Shown: positions 16,486-25,652, counted from the first letter of the stretch. The stretch: 36,291 nucleotides of DNA from Pseudonocardia sp. TRM90224 (GCF_021245725.1 NZ_JAJGSX010000061.1:1-36291), one strand, 5' to 3'. The notes: generated by a model from the letters alone, not told the origin. Translations and numbers: made by a program.

Positions 16486-16866
16486 TCAGCCGTCGTCCCG
16501 GCAGAGGCAGAACGGATGGCCGGCCGGGTCGAGCAGCACCCGGACGTTCTCCTGCGGCTGGTGCTCGGCCAGCTCAGCGCCCAGGGTGAGTGCCTCCGCC
16601 ACTGCGTCCGCGAGATCACCGACCTGGATGTCCAGGTGCATCATCGGCCGCTGGTCATCCGGCGACGGCGGCCAGACCGGGCGCCGGTACTCGTCGGCCT
16701 GTTGGAAGACCAGGAAGCTGCCGCCTGGCGTGCCGATCACCGTCGTACCGGGTTGCTCATGGACGATCGGCCACTCGAGCAGCTCGAAGTAGAAACGCGC
16801 CAACGCCGCCGGATCGGGTGCCTCGACCGCCACGCCCCACCACATGCCTGATACCCGAGATCGCAT
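16486..16866 (-). CDS. VOC (glyoxalase/bleomycin-resistance) family protein
   Basis: The 126-residue protein is one VOC module: GVAVEAPDPAALARFYFELLEW opens the first beta-alpha-beta-beta-beta unit, and MMHLDIQVGDLADAVAEALT and RVLLDPAGHPFCLC form the second. Metal or ligand residues are compatible with His/Glu pairs, but the substrate cannot be predicted. The start is uncertain: ATG 16866 gives the usual family length, while ATG 16920 lies 8 bases after the upstream stop and would suit translational coupling. It follows the oxidoreductase on the same strand, as third gene of the second ECF41 module. Confidence 0.82.
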   Translation of the reverse strand: MRSRVSGMWWGVAVEAPDPAALARFYFELLEWPIVHEQPGTTVIGTPGGSFLVFQQADEYRRPVWPPSPDDQRPMMHLDIQVGDLADAVAEALTLGAELAEHQPQENVRVLLDPAGHPFCLCRDDG

Positions 16867-16928
16867 GTGCAACAGCGTGCCAGCACGCTTCGACAGAACA
16901 GGGCGCCATCGCTCGATCATCCCGACAG

Positions 16929-18113
16929 TCAGACGGTGGTGGCGACCGGTTGTCCTGCCGGGACGGTCCGGCGGCGCCGGCTCGGGATCATGAGCGTCGG
17001 GTGGGAGATGCTCCAGGCCGCGCCCCGGCACACCAGCTCCTTGAGGCGCGCTGCCGTCCGGCCGGTGAAGGCGGACGATTTGGCCTGGTCGTCCGGGGTC
17101 ACCCACTGCACGATCGCGTCGCGGCGGCCGAGGCTGATGCACTGGCCGGTGTAGCCGATCTTGTTCGGGGGGATCGCGCGTCCGGTCAGGCGGGCGGTGA
17201 TCGCGTCCGCGGCCAGGTAGGCGGTGGGGACTCCCGAGGCGCAGGACATCCGCAGCGGCGCCCCGCTCGCGCCCGACGCGAAGGCGGCATCACCGACGGC
17301 GTAGACGTCGGGGTGCGAGACCGACCGCATGGTGTCGTCCACGACGACCCGCCCCGTCTCGGAGACCTCCAGCGTTGTTGCCGCGGCGATGGGGTGCACG
17401 GCGAAGCCGGCCGTCCAGACGGTCACCTGCGCCGGGATGGCCTGGTCGTCGGTGGTGACCGCGCCGTTCTGCGCGACGGCCGCGATGTCGGTGTTCTCGT
17501 GCACCGTGATCCCGAGCCGGTCGAACGTTGCGCGCAGGTGGGTCTGCGCCTTCTTGCTCAGCCAGTCGCCGAACCTGCCGCGGGCCGCGAGGGCGACCTC
17601 GAGGTCGGGCCGGGCGTCGGCGATCTCGGTGGCGGCCTCGATGCCGGTGAGGCCACCGCCGACGACGAGCACCGTCCCGCCCGGGGCGAGATCGGCCAGC
17701 CGCGAGCGCAGCCGCAGCGCGGCCTGCTTGCTCGCCAGGTGGTGGGCGTGCTCGGCCACACCGGGAACGCCGCAGTCGGCAGCGGTGCTGCCGAGGGCGT
17801 AGACGAGCGTGTCGTAGGCGATCTCGCCGGTTCCGTCGGCATCGACGACGCCCACGCTCTTGCGGTCGACGTCCACGGCGGTGACCCGGGCGAGCCGGAC
17901 CTGCACGCCCGTGCCCGCGAAGACGTCGGACAGGGCGCGGGGCGCCAGATCCTGGCCGGTCGCGAGCTGGTGCATGCGGACGCGCTCGACGAACTCGGGA
18001 TCGGCGTTGACGAGGACGATCTCGGTGTCGGCCGGGTGCAGCCGCTTTGCCAGCCGCCCGACAGCATTGGCTCCGGCGTATCCGGCCCCGAGGACGACGA
18101 TGCGGTGCTTCAT
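16929..18113 (-). CDS. FAD/NAD(P)H-dependent oxidoreductase (NDH-2-like), second ECF41 partner
   Basis: The 394-residue paralogue of the 13619-14788 product has the same plan: FAD site VVLGAGYAGANA, NAD(P)H site VLVVGGGLTGIEAA and VYAVGDAAFA near the C terminus. Long stretches align by eye, for example RSVSHPDVYAVGDAA against RSVSHPEVFAVGDAA. AGGAG precedes ATG 18113. It follows its ECF41 sigma gene by 82 bases, the reverse of the first module's order. The gap holds only a partial ECF41-like element (GGTCACA without a well-placed CGTC), so its promoter is unclear. Confidence 0.9.
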   Translation of the reverse strand: MKHRIVVLGAGYAGANAVGRLAKRLHPADTEIVLVNADPEFVERVRMHQLATGQDLAPRALSDVFAGTGVQVRLARVTAVDVDRKSVGVVDADGTGEIAYDTLVYALGSTAADCGVPGVAEHAHHLASKQAALRLRSRLADLAPGGTVLVVGGGLTGIEAATEIADARPDLEVALAARGRFGDWLSKKAQTHLRATFDRLGITVHENTDIAAVAQNGAVTTDDQAIPAQVTVWTAGFAVHPIAAATTLEVSETGRVVVDDTMRSVSHPDVYAVGDAAFASGASGAPLRMSCASGVPTAYLAADAITARLTGRAIPPNKIGYTGQCISLGRRDAIVQWVTPDDQAKSSAFTGRTAARLKELVCRGAAWSISHPTLMIPSRRRRTVPAGQPVATTV

Positions 18114-18195
18114 GGTGTTGCTCCTGTCAGGTTGGTCCGTGCTCCCTGAACCGGGCAGGAGCGCGAAGCCTGACATCCACGTGTTGTGACCTGAG

Positions 18196-19140
18196 TCACC
18201 AGGTGTCGACGAGCGGCTCCCCGTGCTCGGAGGTGCTCCACTGGCGGGCCACCCGTTCGAGCTTCTCGGGGTTCACCTGCGTGTGGACGGCGGCGATGCC
18301 GTCGGTGGTCACGTCCAGCGAGACCACGCCGGCGACCCGGTCCTCGACCATCAGGACCACCGCAGGCAGGCCGTTGGCGACCGCCGCGAACAGGACGGGC
18401 CGGCCGCCGATCAACTCCCACTTGGCCTCGCTGGGCTCGAACAGCGTGCGCAGGAACCTCGCCACCCGCAGCGCACCGGTGACCGGCCGCGGCAGCGAGA
18501 AGATCAGGCCACCACCGTCGCCGAGGCTGATCGCGTCGTCGCTCAGCAACCGCACCAGCGCCTCGGTCCGGCCGCTCAGCGCCGCAGCGAGGAACTCCTC
18601 GACGATCTTGCGGGCCGCGCCCGCATCGACCACGACCCGGCGCCGGTCGGCGGCCAGGTTCTGCTTGGCCCGCCGGTAGATCTGCTGGCAGTTCGACTCG
18701 GTGAGGTCGAGCACCTCGGCGATCTCGCCGTGCGTGTACCCGAACGCCTCGCGCAGCACGTACACGACACGTTCCTTGGCCGAGAGCCGCTCCATCAGCG
18801 TGAGCATCGCGATCGAGACCGAGTCGCGCTGCTCGGCCGTGTCGGACGGCCCGAGCATCCGGTCCCCGGCCAGCACCGGCTCGGGCAGCCATTGGCCCAC
18901 GTAGGTCTCGCGCCTGGCCCGCGCGGACGTGAGCCGGTTGAGGCAGAGGTTGGTGAGCACCTTCGTCAACCACGCCTCGGGCGTCTCGATGAACCCACGA
19001 TCGGCCGCCTGCCAGCGCAGGAACGTGTCCTGCACCGCGTCCTCGGCATCGTTCGCCGACCCCAGAAGGCGGTACGCGATGGCCTCCAACCGTGGCCTGG
19101 CTCCCTCGAACACCTCGACCTCGCGCGCACCGACCGGCAT
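18196..19140 (-). CDS. ECF41-family RNA polymerase sigma factor with C-terminal SnoaL-like domain (second copy)
   Basis: The 314-residue protein has sigma region 2 (AEDAVQDTFLRWQ), the WLPEP linker motif, sigma region 4 (THGEIAEVLDLTESNCQQIY) and a SnoaL-like extension with DGGGL and NPEKL. These are ECF41 hallmarks; the last residue of DGGG(K) differs from the first copy. ATG 19140 (MPVGAREVEVFEG) is chosen because the upstream extension of the frame is low-complexity and antisense to the LD-carboxypeptidase gene. It is followed by an oxidoreductase and a VOC gene. A weak TGTCGCC-15-CGTC element just before the start could be autoregulatory, but the spacing is poor. Confidence 0.9.
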   Translation of the reverse strand: MPVGAREVEVFEGARPRLEAIAYRLLGSANDAEDAVQDTFLRWQAADRGFIETPEAWLTKVLTNLCLNRLTSARARRETYVGQWLPEPVLAGDRMLGPSDTAEQRDSVSIAMLTLMERLSAKERVVYVLREAFGYTHGEIAEVLDLTESNCQQIYRRAKQNLAADRRRVVVDAGAARKIVEEFLAAALSGRTEALVRLLSDDAISLGDGGGLIFSLPRPVTGALRVARFLRTLFEPSEAKWELIGGRPVLFAAVANGLPAVVLMVEDRVAGVVSLDVTTDGIAAVHTQVNPEKLERVARQWSTSEHGEPLVDTW

Positions 19141-19222
19141 GCGGGCGACGGTACCCGCGGCACTCGGCGACACCCGAACATCCGGCGACGCCCGGACATG
19201 CGGACATGCGACCATCGACCTC

Positions 19223-20179
19223 GTGGCGACCGGGGCTGTTCCATCGTCCGACGCACTGTTCTGGCCGCCGTTGCGGGAGGGCGACCGGGTACGGCTCGTC
19301 TCCCCCGCGAGCTGGCCCGAGGGGGACGGCCTCCGCCTCACCAAGGAGACGCTGGAGGGCTGGGGTCTCACCGTCGACGTCGGGGCGCACGCGACCGATC
19401 GGTACGGATACATGGCCGGCCGCGACGCCGACCGCCTCGCCGACCTGAACGACGCCTTCCGGGATCCGACGGTGCGCGCGATCGTCGCCACCCGCGGGGG
19501 TGCCGGCGCCTACCGGATCTCCGACCAGCTCGACTTCGCCGCGGCCCGCCGCGACCCGAAACCGGTGCTCGGGTTCAGCGACATCACCGACCTGCACCTG
19601 GCGTTGTGGCGGGAGTGCCGGCTCGTGTGCTTCCACGGCTGCGTCATCGGGTCTGACGCGGCCCGTTCCGCGCGCGCCCTGCTCATGGGCACGAACCGGA
19701 ACACCGTGGTGTCCGATCCGAGCGCGCTGTCGGCCGGGGTGCGGGTGTCGGGGGTCGCGTCGGGGCCGCTGGTCGGCGGGAACTTCTCGACGATCGCGCA
19801 TCGGGTCGGCGCCGGGTTGCCCGACCTGCGCGGGGCGATACTGCTGATCGAGGACACCCGTGGGATCGGGATCGGCCGCGTCGACCGCCAGCTCACCCAG
19901 CTGCGCCGGGCCGGCGCTCTTGCCGGTCTCGCCGGGGTGGCGCTCGGCCTCATCAGCGGGTTCGACGACTACGTCGACCGCGGCTGGACGGTGCTCGACG
20001 TGCTGCGCGACCACCTCTGCGAGCTGGGTGTGCCGGTGCACGGCGGGCTGCCGATCGGCCACGGTGGCGCGCTCGACGCCGACGGCTTCCCCGATCAGGT
20101 CTGCGTCGCGCTCGGCGCCGATGCGGTGCTCGACGCGGATGCGGGCACTCTCACGATGGGCGGCAATCCGCGGGTGTGA
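19223..20179 (+). CDS. LD-carboxypeptidase (peptidase family S66)
   Basis: The 318-residue protein contains the S66 landmarks: an RGGAGAYRI loop, the nucleophile serine in GFSDIT (Ser119), the catalytic glutamate in LLIEDT (Glu210) and histidine in GLPIGHG (His280). Family members remove the terminal D-alanine from peptidoglycan tetrapeptides in recycling, or cleave related peptides such as microcin C (MccF type). There is no signal peptide, so the enzyme is cytoplasmic. GTG 19223 gives the usual family length; the longer upstream frame is antisense to the sigma gene. It ends 20 bases before the convergent GH36 gene. Which S66 subgroup it belongs to is not clear. Confidence 0.87.
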   Translation: MATGAVPSSDALFWPPLREGDRVRLVSPASWPEGDGLRLTKETLEGWGLTVDVGAHATDRYGYMAGRDADRLADLNDAFRDPTVRAIVATRGGAGAYRISDQLDFAAARRDPKPVLGFSDITDLHLALWRECRLVCFHGCVIGSDAARSARALLMGTNRNTVVSDPSALSAGVRVSGVASGPLVGGNFSTIAHRVGAGLPDLRGAILLIEDTRGIGIGRVDRQLTQLRRAGALAGLAGVALGLISGFDDYVDRGWTVLDVLRDHLCELGVPVHGGLPIGHGGALDADGFPDQVCVALGADAVLDADAGTLTMGGNPRV

Positions 20180-20199
20180 CCTGCGGCGGCCCCCTCTCG

Positions 20200-22377
20200 C
20201 TACCGGCGCGGAGACAGGCGCAGCAGCCGGGCCGACGGCGCGTCGGGCAGGTGCACGCGCAGCTCGCCGGCAGCCGCCGACCAGGTCGTTGTGCCGCGCG
20301 CGTGCGTCGGGAAGAGGGGCTCGACGTCGACCTCCTGGCCGGCGAGCTGCGGCAGCGGCAGCACGACGGCGTCGTCGCCGCCGCGGCGCCACACCTGCAG
20401 CAACACGCCTTCCGCGTCGAGCAGCCCGGCCGCGCACCACGCGTCGTACCAGCCGGGCAGGCCCAGCGGCCAGATCGGCAGCGCGTGCGGGATCCGGTGG
20501 CGCAGGCCCTTGTAGACGTCCATGGCCTGCCGCACCGACGCGCGGCCGGCGGCGTCGAGCAGGTCGATGCGCCCGGACAGGTGCACCCGGCTGAGCAGCG
20601 CGTTGACCAGCGTCAGGTCGTTGACGTCGGCGGACCACTCCGGCTGCGGGTAGGCCCACACGGCGGACTGCTCGGGCGTGACGGACGCCGGTGCCGCCGC
20701 GGCGATCGGGACGTAGCGCTCGGGGTCGGTCTGGTCGCTCGTGGACTGGATGCTGTGGCGCGACAGCTGGGCGTGGTCCGCTCGCATCCCGCCCGACGAG
20801 CAGTTCTCCAGCACCAGCCCCGGGTGCCGGTCGAGCACGCCGTCGATCCACCCGCTGTAGGCCCGGTTGTGCCCGAGCAGCCCGGCGCCCGGACGGGAGC
20901 CGTCGACGTCGGTGCCCGCCCCGATGTTGATGTTGTAGTCGAGCTTGAAGTACCCGACGCCGAACTCGGCGACGAGCCGGTCGACGGTCTCGTCGAGGTG
21001 CCGGACGACGGCCGGGTGGCGGAAGTCGAGCTGGTGGCGGCCGTTCTCGACGAGCGGCACCCCGTCGCGGCAGAACAGCGCCTCCACCGGCAGCCGCGCG
21101 AGGAGCGGGCTGCGCACGCCCACCACCTCCGGCTCCAGCCAGAGCCCCGGGACCATCCCCGCCGCGGTGATCGCGGCGGTGACCTCGCCGAGCCCGCCGG
21201 GGAACCGGGAGGGCGCCGGCTGCCACTCCCCGACCATGTCCCACCACCCGGGCTCGTCGGAGTACCAGCCGGCGTCGATCACGAAGTACTCCGCGCCCGC
21301 CGCGGCCGCGGACTCCACGAGCGGCAGCAGGCGCTCCGTCGTCGGATCGCCCATCAGGCAGTTCATGTAGTCGTTGAAGATCACCGGGCAGGTTGTGTTG
21401 TCGACGTGCGGGCGCCGGACCTGCCGCCGGTAGCGGGTGATCTCGGCGAGCGCACCCTGCAGGCCGTCGGCGGACACCGCCACGGCGACGGGCACGCCGA
21501 CGAACTCCTCGCCCGGCGCCAGCACGACCTCCCACTCGTGGTCCTGCGCGGTAGGACCGCTCATGCCGACGTAGAGGCGGCTCCTCCGGTCGAGCGCCTC
21601 CCACTGCCAGGGGCCGTTGTGCTCCACCTGCCACGTCCACGCCCGTCCCGTGGCGGTGTCGACGACCGCGCCGACGGGCAGGTGATCACCCGTCGACCAG
21701 CTGCCGTAGCCGCGCACGCCGAAGTGCCCGAGCGACGAGTCGTTGCCCTCTCCGACGCGTCCGATGTCGACGACGCCCGCGTCTTCGAGCGACGTGCGGC
21801 GCCAGCGGAACTCCGCGTCCCACGCGTTGCGGGCGTGGTGGAGCTGCAGCCGCTCGGGCGCGTCGAGGATGTCCTGGTCGGCGAACCCGGCGAGGGTGAA
21901 GGAGGAGACGTACCGGACGGTGACCGGTGCCGCGCCGGCGTTGCGCAGGTGGGTCGTGGCGCGGAACACCGACGCGCCGGGCCGGTGTTCGAGCCGGGTG
22001 GTGACGACGATCTTGCTCTCGGGGTCGGACTGCTCGACGGTCAGCACGTCGATCCCGTCCGCGTGGACGGCCGCGTGGACGGCCTCGTGCCGGACGTGGC
22101 GCAGCCGGCTCGACGGCCGGTAGCGGCGGTGCTGGGCGTGCGGGCTCGCGCCTTGCCGGCCCTCGGCACCAAGTGCGAGCTCGACGAGCGGCACGGCGTG
22201 GTGCAGATCGGCCGGCCACGCGGACGGGTCCCCGTCCAGCTGCACGGACACCACCCGGACCGGGGCGTCCGCCGCTGCGACCAGGCGGACCTCACCCGTT
22301 CCGAAGCGCCACGCGATGTGGTCCGTCCGGGTCGACGTTCGGGTCGACGCCTCGGCGGGGGCGAGCAGTTCTGACAT
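20200..22377 (-). CDS. Alpha-galactosidase, glycoside hydrolase family 36
   Basis: The 725-residue enzyme has an N-terminal beta-sandwich, a central (beta/alpha)8 barrel and a C-terminal sheet domain. The nucleophile is Asp480 in YFKLDYN, and the acid/base is probably Asp534 in NCSSGGMRAD, both classic GH36 signatures. GH36 enzymes release alpha-1,6-galactose from melibiose, raffinose and similar sugars. There is no signal peptide, so it acts on imported oligosaccharides. ATG 22377 has GAAGGA upstream. It is the last gene of a minus-strand operon after a binding protein and two permeases, which fits alpha-galactoside uptake and hydrolysis. A deleted remnant of a related gene lies at 28542-28816. 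Confidence 0.93.
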   Translation of the reverse strand: MSELLAPAEASTRTSTRTDHIAWRFGTGEVRLVAAADAPVRVVSVQLDGDPSAWPADLHHAVPLVELALGAEGRQGASPHAQHRRYRPSSRLRHVRHEAVHAAVHADGIDVLTVEQSDPESKIVVTTRLEHRPGASVFRATTHLRNAGAAPVTVRYVSSFTLAGFADQDILDAPERLQLHHARNAWDAEFRWRRTSLEDAGVVDIGRVGEGNDSSLGHFGVRGYGSWSTGDHLPVGAVVDTATGRAWTWQVEHNGPWQWEALDRRSRLYVGMSGPTAQDHEWEVVLAPGEEFVGVPVAVAVSADGLQGALAEITRYRRQVRRPHVDNTTCPVIFNDYMNCLMGDPTTERLLPLVESAAAAGAEYFVIDAGWYSDEPGWWDMVGEWQPAPSRFPGGLGEVTAAITAAGMVPGLWLEPEVVGVRSPLLARLPVEALFCRDGVPLVENGRHQLDFRHPAVVRHLDETVDRLVAEFGVGYFKLDYNINIGAGTDVDGSRPGAGLLGHNRAYSGWIDGVLDRHPGLVLENCSSGGMRADHAQLSRHSIQSTSDQTDPERYVPIAAAAPASVTPEQSAVWAYPQPEWSADVNDLTLVNALLSRVHLSGRIDLLDAAGRASVRQAMDVYKGLRHRIPHALPIWPLGLPGWYDAWCAAGLLDAEGVLLQVWRRGGDDAVVLPLPQLAGQEVDVEPLFPTHARGTTTWSAAAGELRVHLPDAPSARLLRLSPRR

Positions 22378-22411
22378 GGATGGGTCCTTCGCTGGTCGGA
22401 TCACTTCTGGA

Positions 22412-23251
22412 TCACTTGAGGCCGGATTCGGCGATGCCGCGCACGAACCGTTTCTGGAAGGCGAGGAAGACTGCGACGACCGGGACCATCGACAGCAGCG
22501 TGATGGCCATCATCTCGTCCCAGGGATGGGAGAAGGTGCCGTTGAGCGCCGCGAGCCCCACCGAGATCGTGTAGTCGTTCGGGGTTTGCAGCGCCACGAG
22601 CGGCCAGACGAAGTCGTTCCACCGCCAGACGAACGTCAGGATCGTGAGCACCGCGATCAGCGGCCCGCTCAACGGCAGCACCACACGCAGGAAGATGCGC
22701 AGCTCCCCCGCGCCGTCCACCCGGGCGGCCTCGAGCAGCTCGTCGGGCAGGCCGGCGAGGAACTGGCGGGCCATGAAGATCGTGACGGCCTGGGCTGCGG
22801 TCGGCAGGACGACCGCCCACGGCGAGTTGACCAGGCCGAGCCTGGAGACGATCACGAACTCCGGCACCATGATCACGTGGATCGGCACCATGATGGTGAC
22901 GAGCATCAGCGCGAACAGCGCGTCCCGGCCGCGGAAGCGGTACTTGGCAAAGGCGTAGCCGGCGAGCAGGCTCACGACGACCGTCAGGACGACGCCCGCC
23001 ACCGCGATCACGAGCGAGTTGGCCAGCCAACGCCCGACCGGCTGGTCGGTGAACGCCCTGCCGAAGACGCCGAGATCGATGCGGTCGGGCCAGAGGGCGA
23101 ACCCGGAGCCCTGCGCGAGCCCGCCCGGGCTGATGGCCGTGACGAGCACCCAGTACACCGGGAACAGCATCACCAGGCCGCCGAGCACGAGCACGACCCA
23201 GATCGACCAGCGCCCGACGGTCATCCGGTCACGCCGCGATGGGGTCGTCAT
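22412..23251 (-). CDS. Carbohydrate ABC transporter permease (MalG type)
   Basis: The 279-residue protein has six predicted membrane helices and the cytoplasmic EAA loop (EAARVDGAGELRIFLRVVLP) that contacts the ATPase. It ends FVRGIAESGLK, a typical MalG/CUT1 tail. Its ATG overlaps the stop of the upstream permease gene by four bases, and GH36 follows after 34 bases. It should form a heterodimer with the 23248-24198 permease for import of alpha-galactosides or similar oligosaccharides. No ATPase gene is adjacent. Confidence 0.93.
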   Translation of the reverse strand: MTTPSRRDRMTVGRWSIWVVLVLGGLVMLFPVYWVLVTAISPGGLAQGSGFALWPDRIDLGVFGRAFTDQPVGRWLANSLVIAVAGVVLTVVVSLLAGYAFAKYRFRGRDALFALMLVTIMVPIHVIMVPEFVIVSRLGLVNSPWAVVLPTAAQAVTIFMARQFLAGLPDELLEAARVDGAGELRIFLRVVLPLSGPLIAVLTILTFVWRWNDFVWPLVALQTPNDYTISVGLAALNGTFSHPWDEMMAITLLSMVPVVAVFLAFQKRFVRGIAESGLK

Positions 23252-24198
23252 GAGACGTCCCCCGTCCGCCGGACCAGCCGGCTGCGCAGCAGCGTGAGGG
23301 CGAGCAGTGCCAGCACGAGGACGACCCCGATCGCCGATGCGTACCCCATCCGGCCGTCGGTGAAGGCGGCCCGGAACACGTACTGCACCAGCACCGTGGT
23401 GGCGAAGCCCGGACCACCGCCGGTCAGGACGTAGATGACGTCGAACGCCTGGATCGAGAACACGACGTTCAGCACGACCAGCAGCGAGGTCGTGGGCGCC
23501 AGCAGGGGCCAGACGATCCGCGTGAACCGGTTCCACGGGCCTGCACCGTCGATCTCGGCGGCCTCGATCAGGGCCGGGTTGATGTTCTGCAGCGCCGCGA
23601 GGTAGGTGACCATGCAGAAGCCGATCCGGCCCCACACCACGGCCAGGACGAGGGTGATCATCGCCCAGTCCGGGGAGCTGAGCCACCCGACGCGGGGCAG
23701 GCCGAGCTCTGCGAGGGCGGCGTTCGCGATCCCGTTGTCGGCGTTGAAGATCCACGCCATGACGAGCGACACGGCGACCCCGGAGACGACCATCGGCAGG
23801 AAGTAGAGGCTGCGGATCAGGCCGCGTCCCGGCAGCCGCCGGTTGAGCAGCACGGCCAGCAGCAGCCCGATCGCCGTGCTCGTCGGCACCGTGCCGAGGG
23901 TGAACACGAGCGTGTTGCGCACCGTCGTCCAGAACAGCGGCGTCGTGACCAGCTCGCCGTAGTTGTCGAGCCCGGCGAAGCGCCCGCCGCCGAACACGGC
24001 GACGTCCTGGAAGCTCAGCACCACGGAGATCGCGATGGGCGCGAACGCGAAGACCGCGAACAGCACCAGGCTCGGCGCGATGAACAGCCACGCCGCCATG
24101 GCCTGCGAGCGTGCGCGGCGCGGCCGTGGCGCCGGCGTTCGCACCCGCTCGGTCCCGCCGACGCCCGGTGGCGCCGTCGCGAGCTCATGCAGTGGCAT
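23248..24198 (-). CDS. Carbohydrate ABC transporter permease (MalF type)
   Basis: The 316-residue protein has a cytoplasmic Arg-rich N terminus, then a hydrophobic core beginning AAWLFIAPSLVLFAVFAFAP and an EAA loop (EAAEIDGAGPWNRFTRIVWP). It is the first permease of the CUT1-type importer. The gene overlaps the end of the binding-protein gene by 14 bases and the start of the next permease by four, so the three are co-translated. Substrate is inferred from the GH36 neighbour only. Confidence 0.93.
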   Translation of the reverse strand: MPLHELATAPPGVGGTERVRTPAPRPRRARSQAMAAWLFIAPSLVLFAVFAFAPIAISVVLSFQDVAVFGGGRFAGLDNYGELVTTPLFWTTVRNTLVFTLGTVPTSTAIGLLLAVLLNRRLPGRGLIRSLYFLPMVVSGVAVSLVMAWIFNADNGIANAALAELGLPRVGWLSSPDWAMITLVLAVVWGRIGFCMVTYLAALQNINPALIEAAEIDGAGPWNRFTRIVWPLLAPTTSLLVVLNVVFSIQAFDVIYVLTGGGPGFATTVLVQYVFRAAFTDGRMGYASAIGVVLVLALLALTLLRSRLVRRTGDVS

Positions 24199-25540
24199 TG
24201 CGGATCCCGGCGGCGATCGAGCGGGCCGTGTCGGCCGGTGTCTTCTGCCCGGTCCAGCACAGGTCGAGCTCGTCGGCCAGCACCTGGTTGATCGCGTTGA
24301 ACTTCGGCGAGGTCTGCACCTTCGCCATCGACGCCGGCACCGTCGTGGCCTGCTCGGCGAACAGGGTCATCTGCTGTTGCTGTGCCTTGTAGGCGAGCGG
24401 CTGCTGGCTCAATGCCGTGCGCACCGGCAGGAACAGGTCGTTCTCGCAGAAGTAGCGCATGTTCTGCTCGTTGCATACGAACTGGATGAAGTCCGCGGCG
24501 ACGGCCGGATTCTTGCAGGTGGCGGTGACGGCGAGCAGGTTGCCACCGAGGTCGGACGCGGCCGAGCGCCCGCGCGGCATGTACGTGACGCCCCACGCCT
24601 CCTGGGGCAGCCCCTTGCCGACGTCCGACATGATCCAGTCACCGAAGATCATCATCCCGGCCTGCCCGGTGATGAACGAGTTCACAGTCGACGCGTCGTT
24701 CGACCCCTTCACCGTGTTCGACATGGGGATCAGGCCGTCGGTGTAGAGCCGCTGGAACCAGGCGAGCGCCTCGACGCCCTCCGGGCTGTCGATCGCCGGG
24801 GTCACACCGTCGTCCGCGACGAGCTGCCCGCCGTGCATGTACAGGAACGGCAGCCACCGGTAGCCGGTCGGGACACCGCCGAAGCCGTAGGACAGCGCGT
24901 ACGCACCGGTGGCCCGCTTCACCTCGCGGGCGATGTCGACGAACTGCTCCAACGTCCAGGCCTCGTCGAGGCCGGCCGGCGGCGTCACACCGATCTTGCT
25001 GAACACGTCCGTGCGGTAGAACGTCGCGAACGTGTCGGTGTGCTGCGGGATGCCGTGCACGCGCCCGTCCAGCTGTGCCGCCGACCAGAACGTGGGGGCG
25101 AAGTCGGCGCCGTAGTCCGGAGCCAGGTAGTCGTCGAGCGCGATGACGCCGTTGTTCTGCGCGTAGCGCCCGATCTGCTGCCAGGTGATCCGGATGATGT
25201 CCGGCGCGCTGCCGCCCGCGAGCTGGGTGGTGAACCACTGGTTGAAGTCGCCGCCAGGGGTCTCCTGGACGGTGATGGTGACGTTCGGGTGCGTCGCCGT
25301 GTAGTCCGCGGCGAACTTCCGGTAGGTCACGATGTCCACCGGGATCTGCCACGACGAAAGCACCAGGTCGGCGCGGGCGTCGGGGCCGGCCGGGACGCCG
25401 CCACCTCCGCTTCCCCCGCACGCGCTGAGCAGGGATCCCACGCCCAGCGCACCGGCCGCAGCGGCCCCGTAACCGAGCAGGCGCCTGCGGGACACCGGTC
25501 GTGCGCCCGCACCGCTCGAGGTGGTCGTGTGATCGGGCAT
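24185..25540 (-). CDS. Sugar-binding lipoprotein of an ABC transporter (Tat-exported)
   Basis: The 451-residue extracellular solute-binding protein (family 1) begins with a twin-arginine signal (SRRRLLGYG) and a lipobox (LSAC), so it should be exported folded and lipid-anchored. The body has family-typical segments such as WYxxD-like sites and ITGQAGMMIFGDW. It delivers the sugar to the two permeases encoded downstream. It is the first gene of the GH36 operon; two LacI-type operators lie 29-77 bases upstream of its ATG, so repression in the absence of the sugar is likely. Confidence 0.92.
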   Translation of the reverse strand: MPDHTTTSSGAGARPVSRRRLLGYGAAAAGALGVGSLLSACGGSGGGGVPAGPDARADLVLSSWQIPVDIVTYRKFAADYTATHPNVTITVQETPGGDFNQWFTTQLAGGSAPDIIRITWQQIGRYAQNNGVIALDDYLAPDYGADFAPTFWSAAQLDGRVHGIPQHTDTFATFYRTDVFSKIGVTPPAGLDEAWTLEQFVDIAREVKRATGAYALSYGFGGVPTGYRWLPFLYMHGGQLVADDGVTPAIDSPEGVEALAWFQRLYTDGLIPMSNTVKGSNDASTVNSFITGQAGMMIFGDWIMSDVGKGLPQEAWGVTYMPRGRSAASDLGGNLLAVTATCKNPAVAADFIQFVCNEQNMRYFCENDLFLPVRTALSQQPLAYKAQQQQMTLFAEQATTVPASMAKVQTSPKFNAINQVLADELDLCWTGQKTPADTARSIAAGIRNATA

Positions 25541-25568
25541 GGCGGCTCCTCATCGAGACACGATCGGC

Positions 25569-25586
25569 GATGTGAGCGTTCACATC
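25569..25586. promoter_or_regulatory. LacI-type operator 1
   Basis: GATGTGAGCGTTCACATC is an 18-bp palindrome with a CG centre and one mismatched pair next to it. LacI/GalR regulators bind such sites. It lies 29 bases from the start of the binding-protein gene, where it could block that promoter. Confidence 0.8.
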
Positions 25587-25601
25587 GAGTGTTGTGCGGC
25601 A

Positions 25602-25617
25602 GTGTGAACGTTCACAC
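25602..25617. promoter_or_regulatory. LacI-type operator 2
   Basis: GTGTGAACGTTCACAC is a perfect 16-bp palindrome sharing the TGTGA-n-CG-n-TCACA core with operator 1. The two centres are 32 bp apart, about three helical turns, so two repressor dimers could sit on the same DNA face. It lies 35 bases before the LacI gene and suggests autoregulation. Confidence 0.85.
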
Positions 25618-25652
25618 GGAGTACCGTCAAGACCTGTCTGCAAGGGAGACGC

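Noticed and set aside
18114..18195. ECF41 promoter for the second oxidoreductase
   Set aside because: GGTCACA resembles the -35 motif, but no CGTC lies at 16-17 bases, so it was not listed as a feature.
18110..21640. 1176-codon minus-strand open frame spanning several genes
   Set aside because: It crosses the sigma, LD-carboxypeptidase and GH36 genes out of frame, and its product is low-complexity. It is a high-GC shadow.
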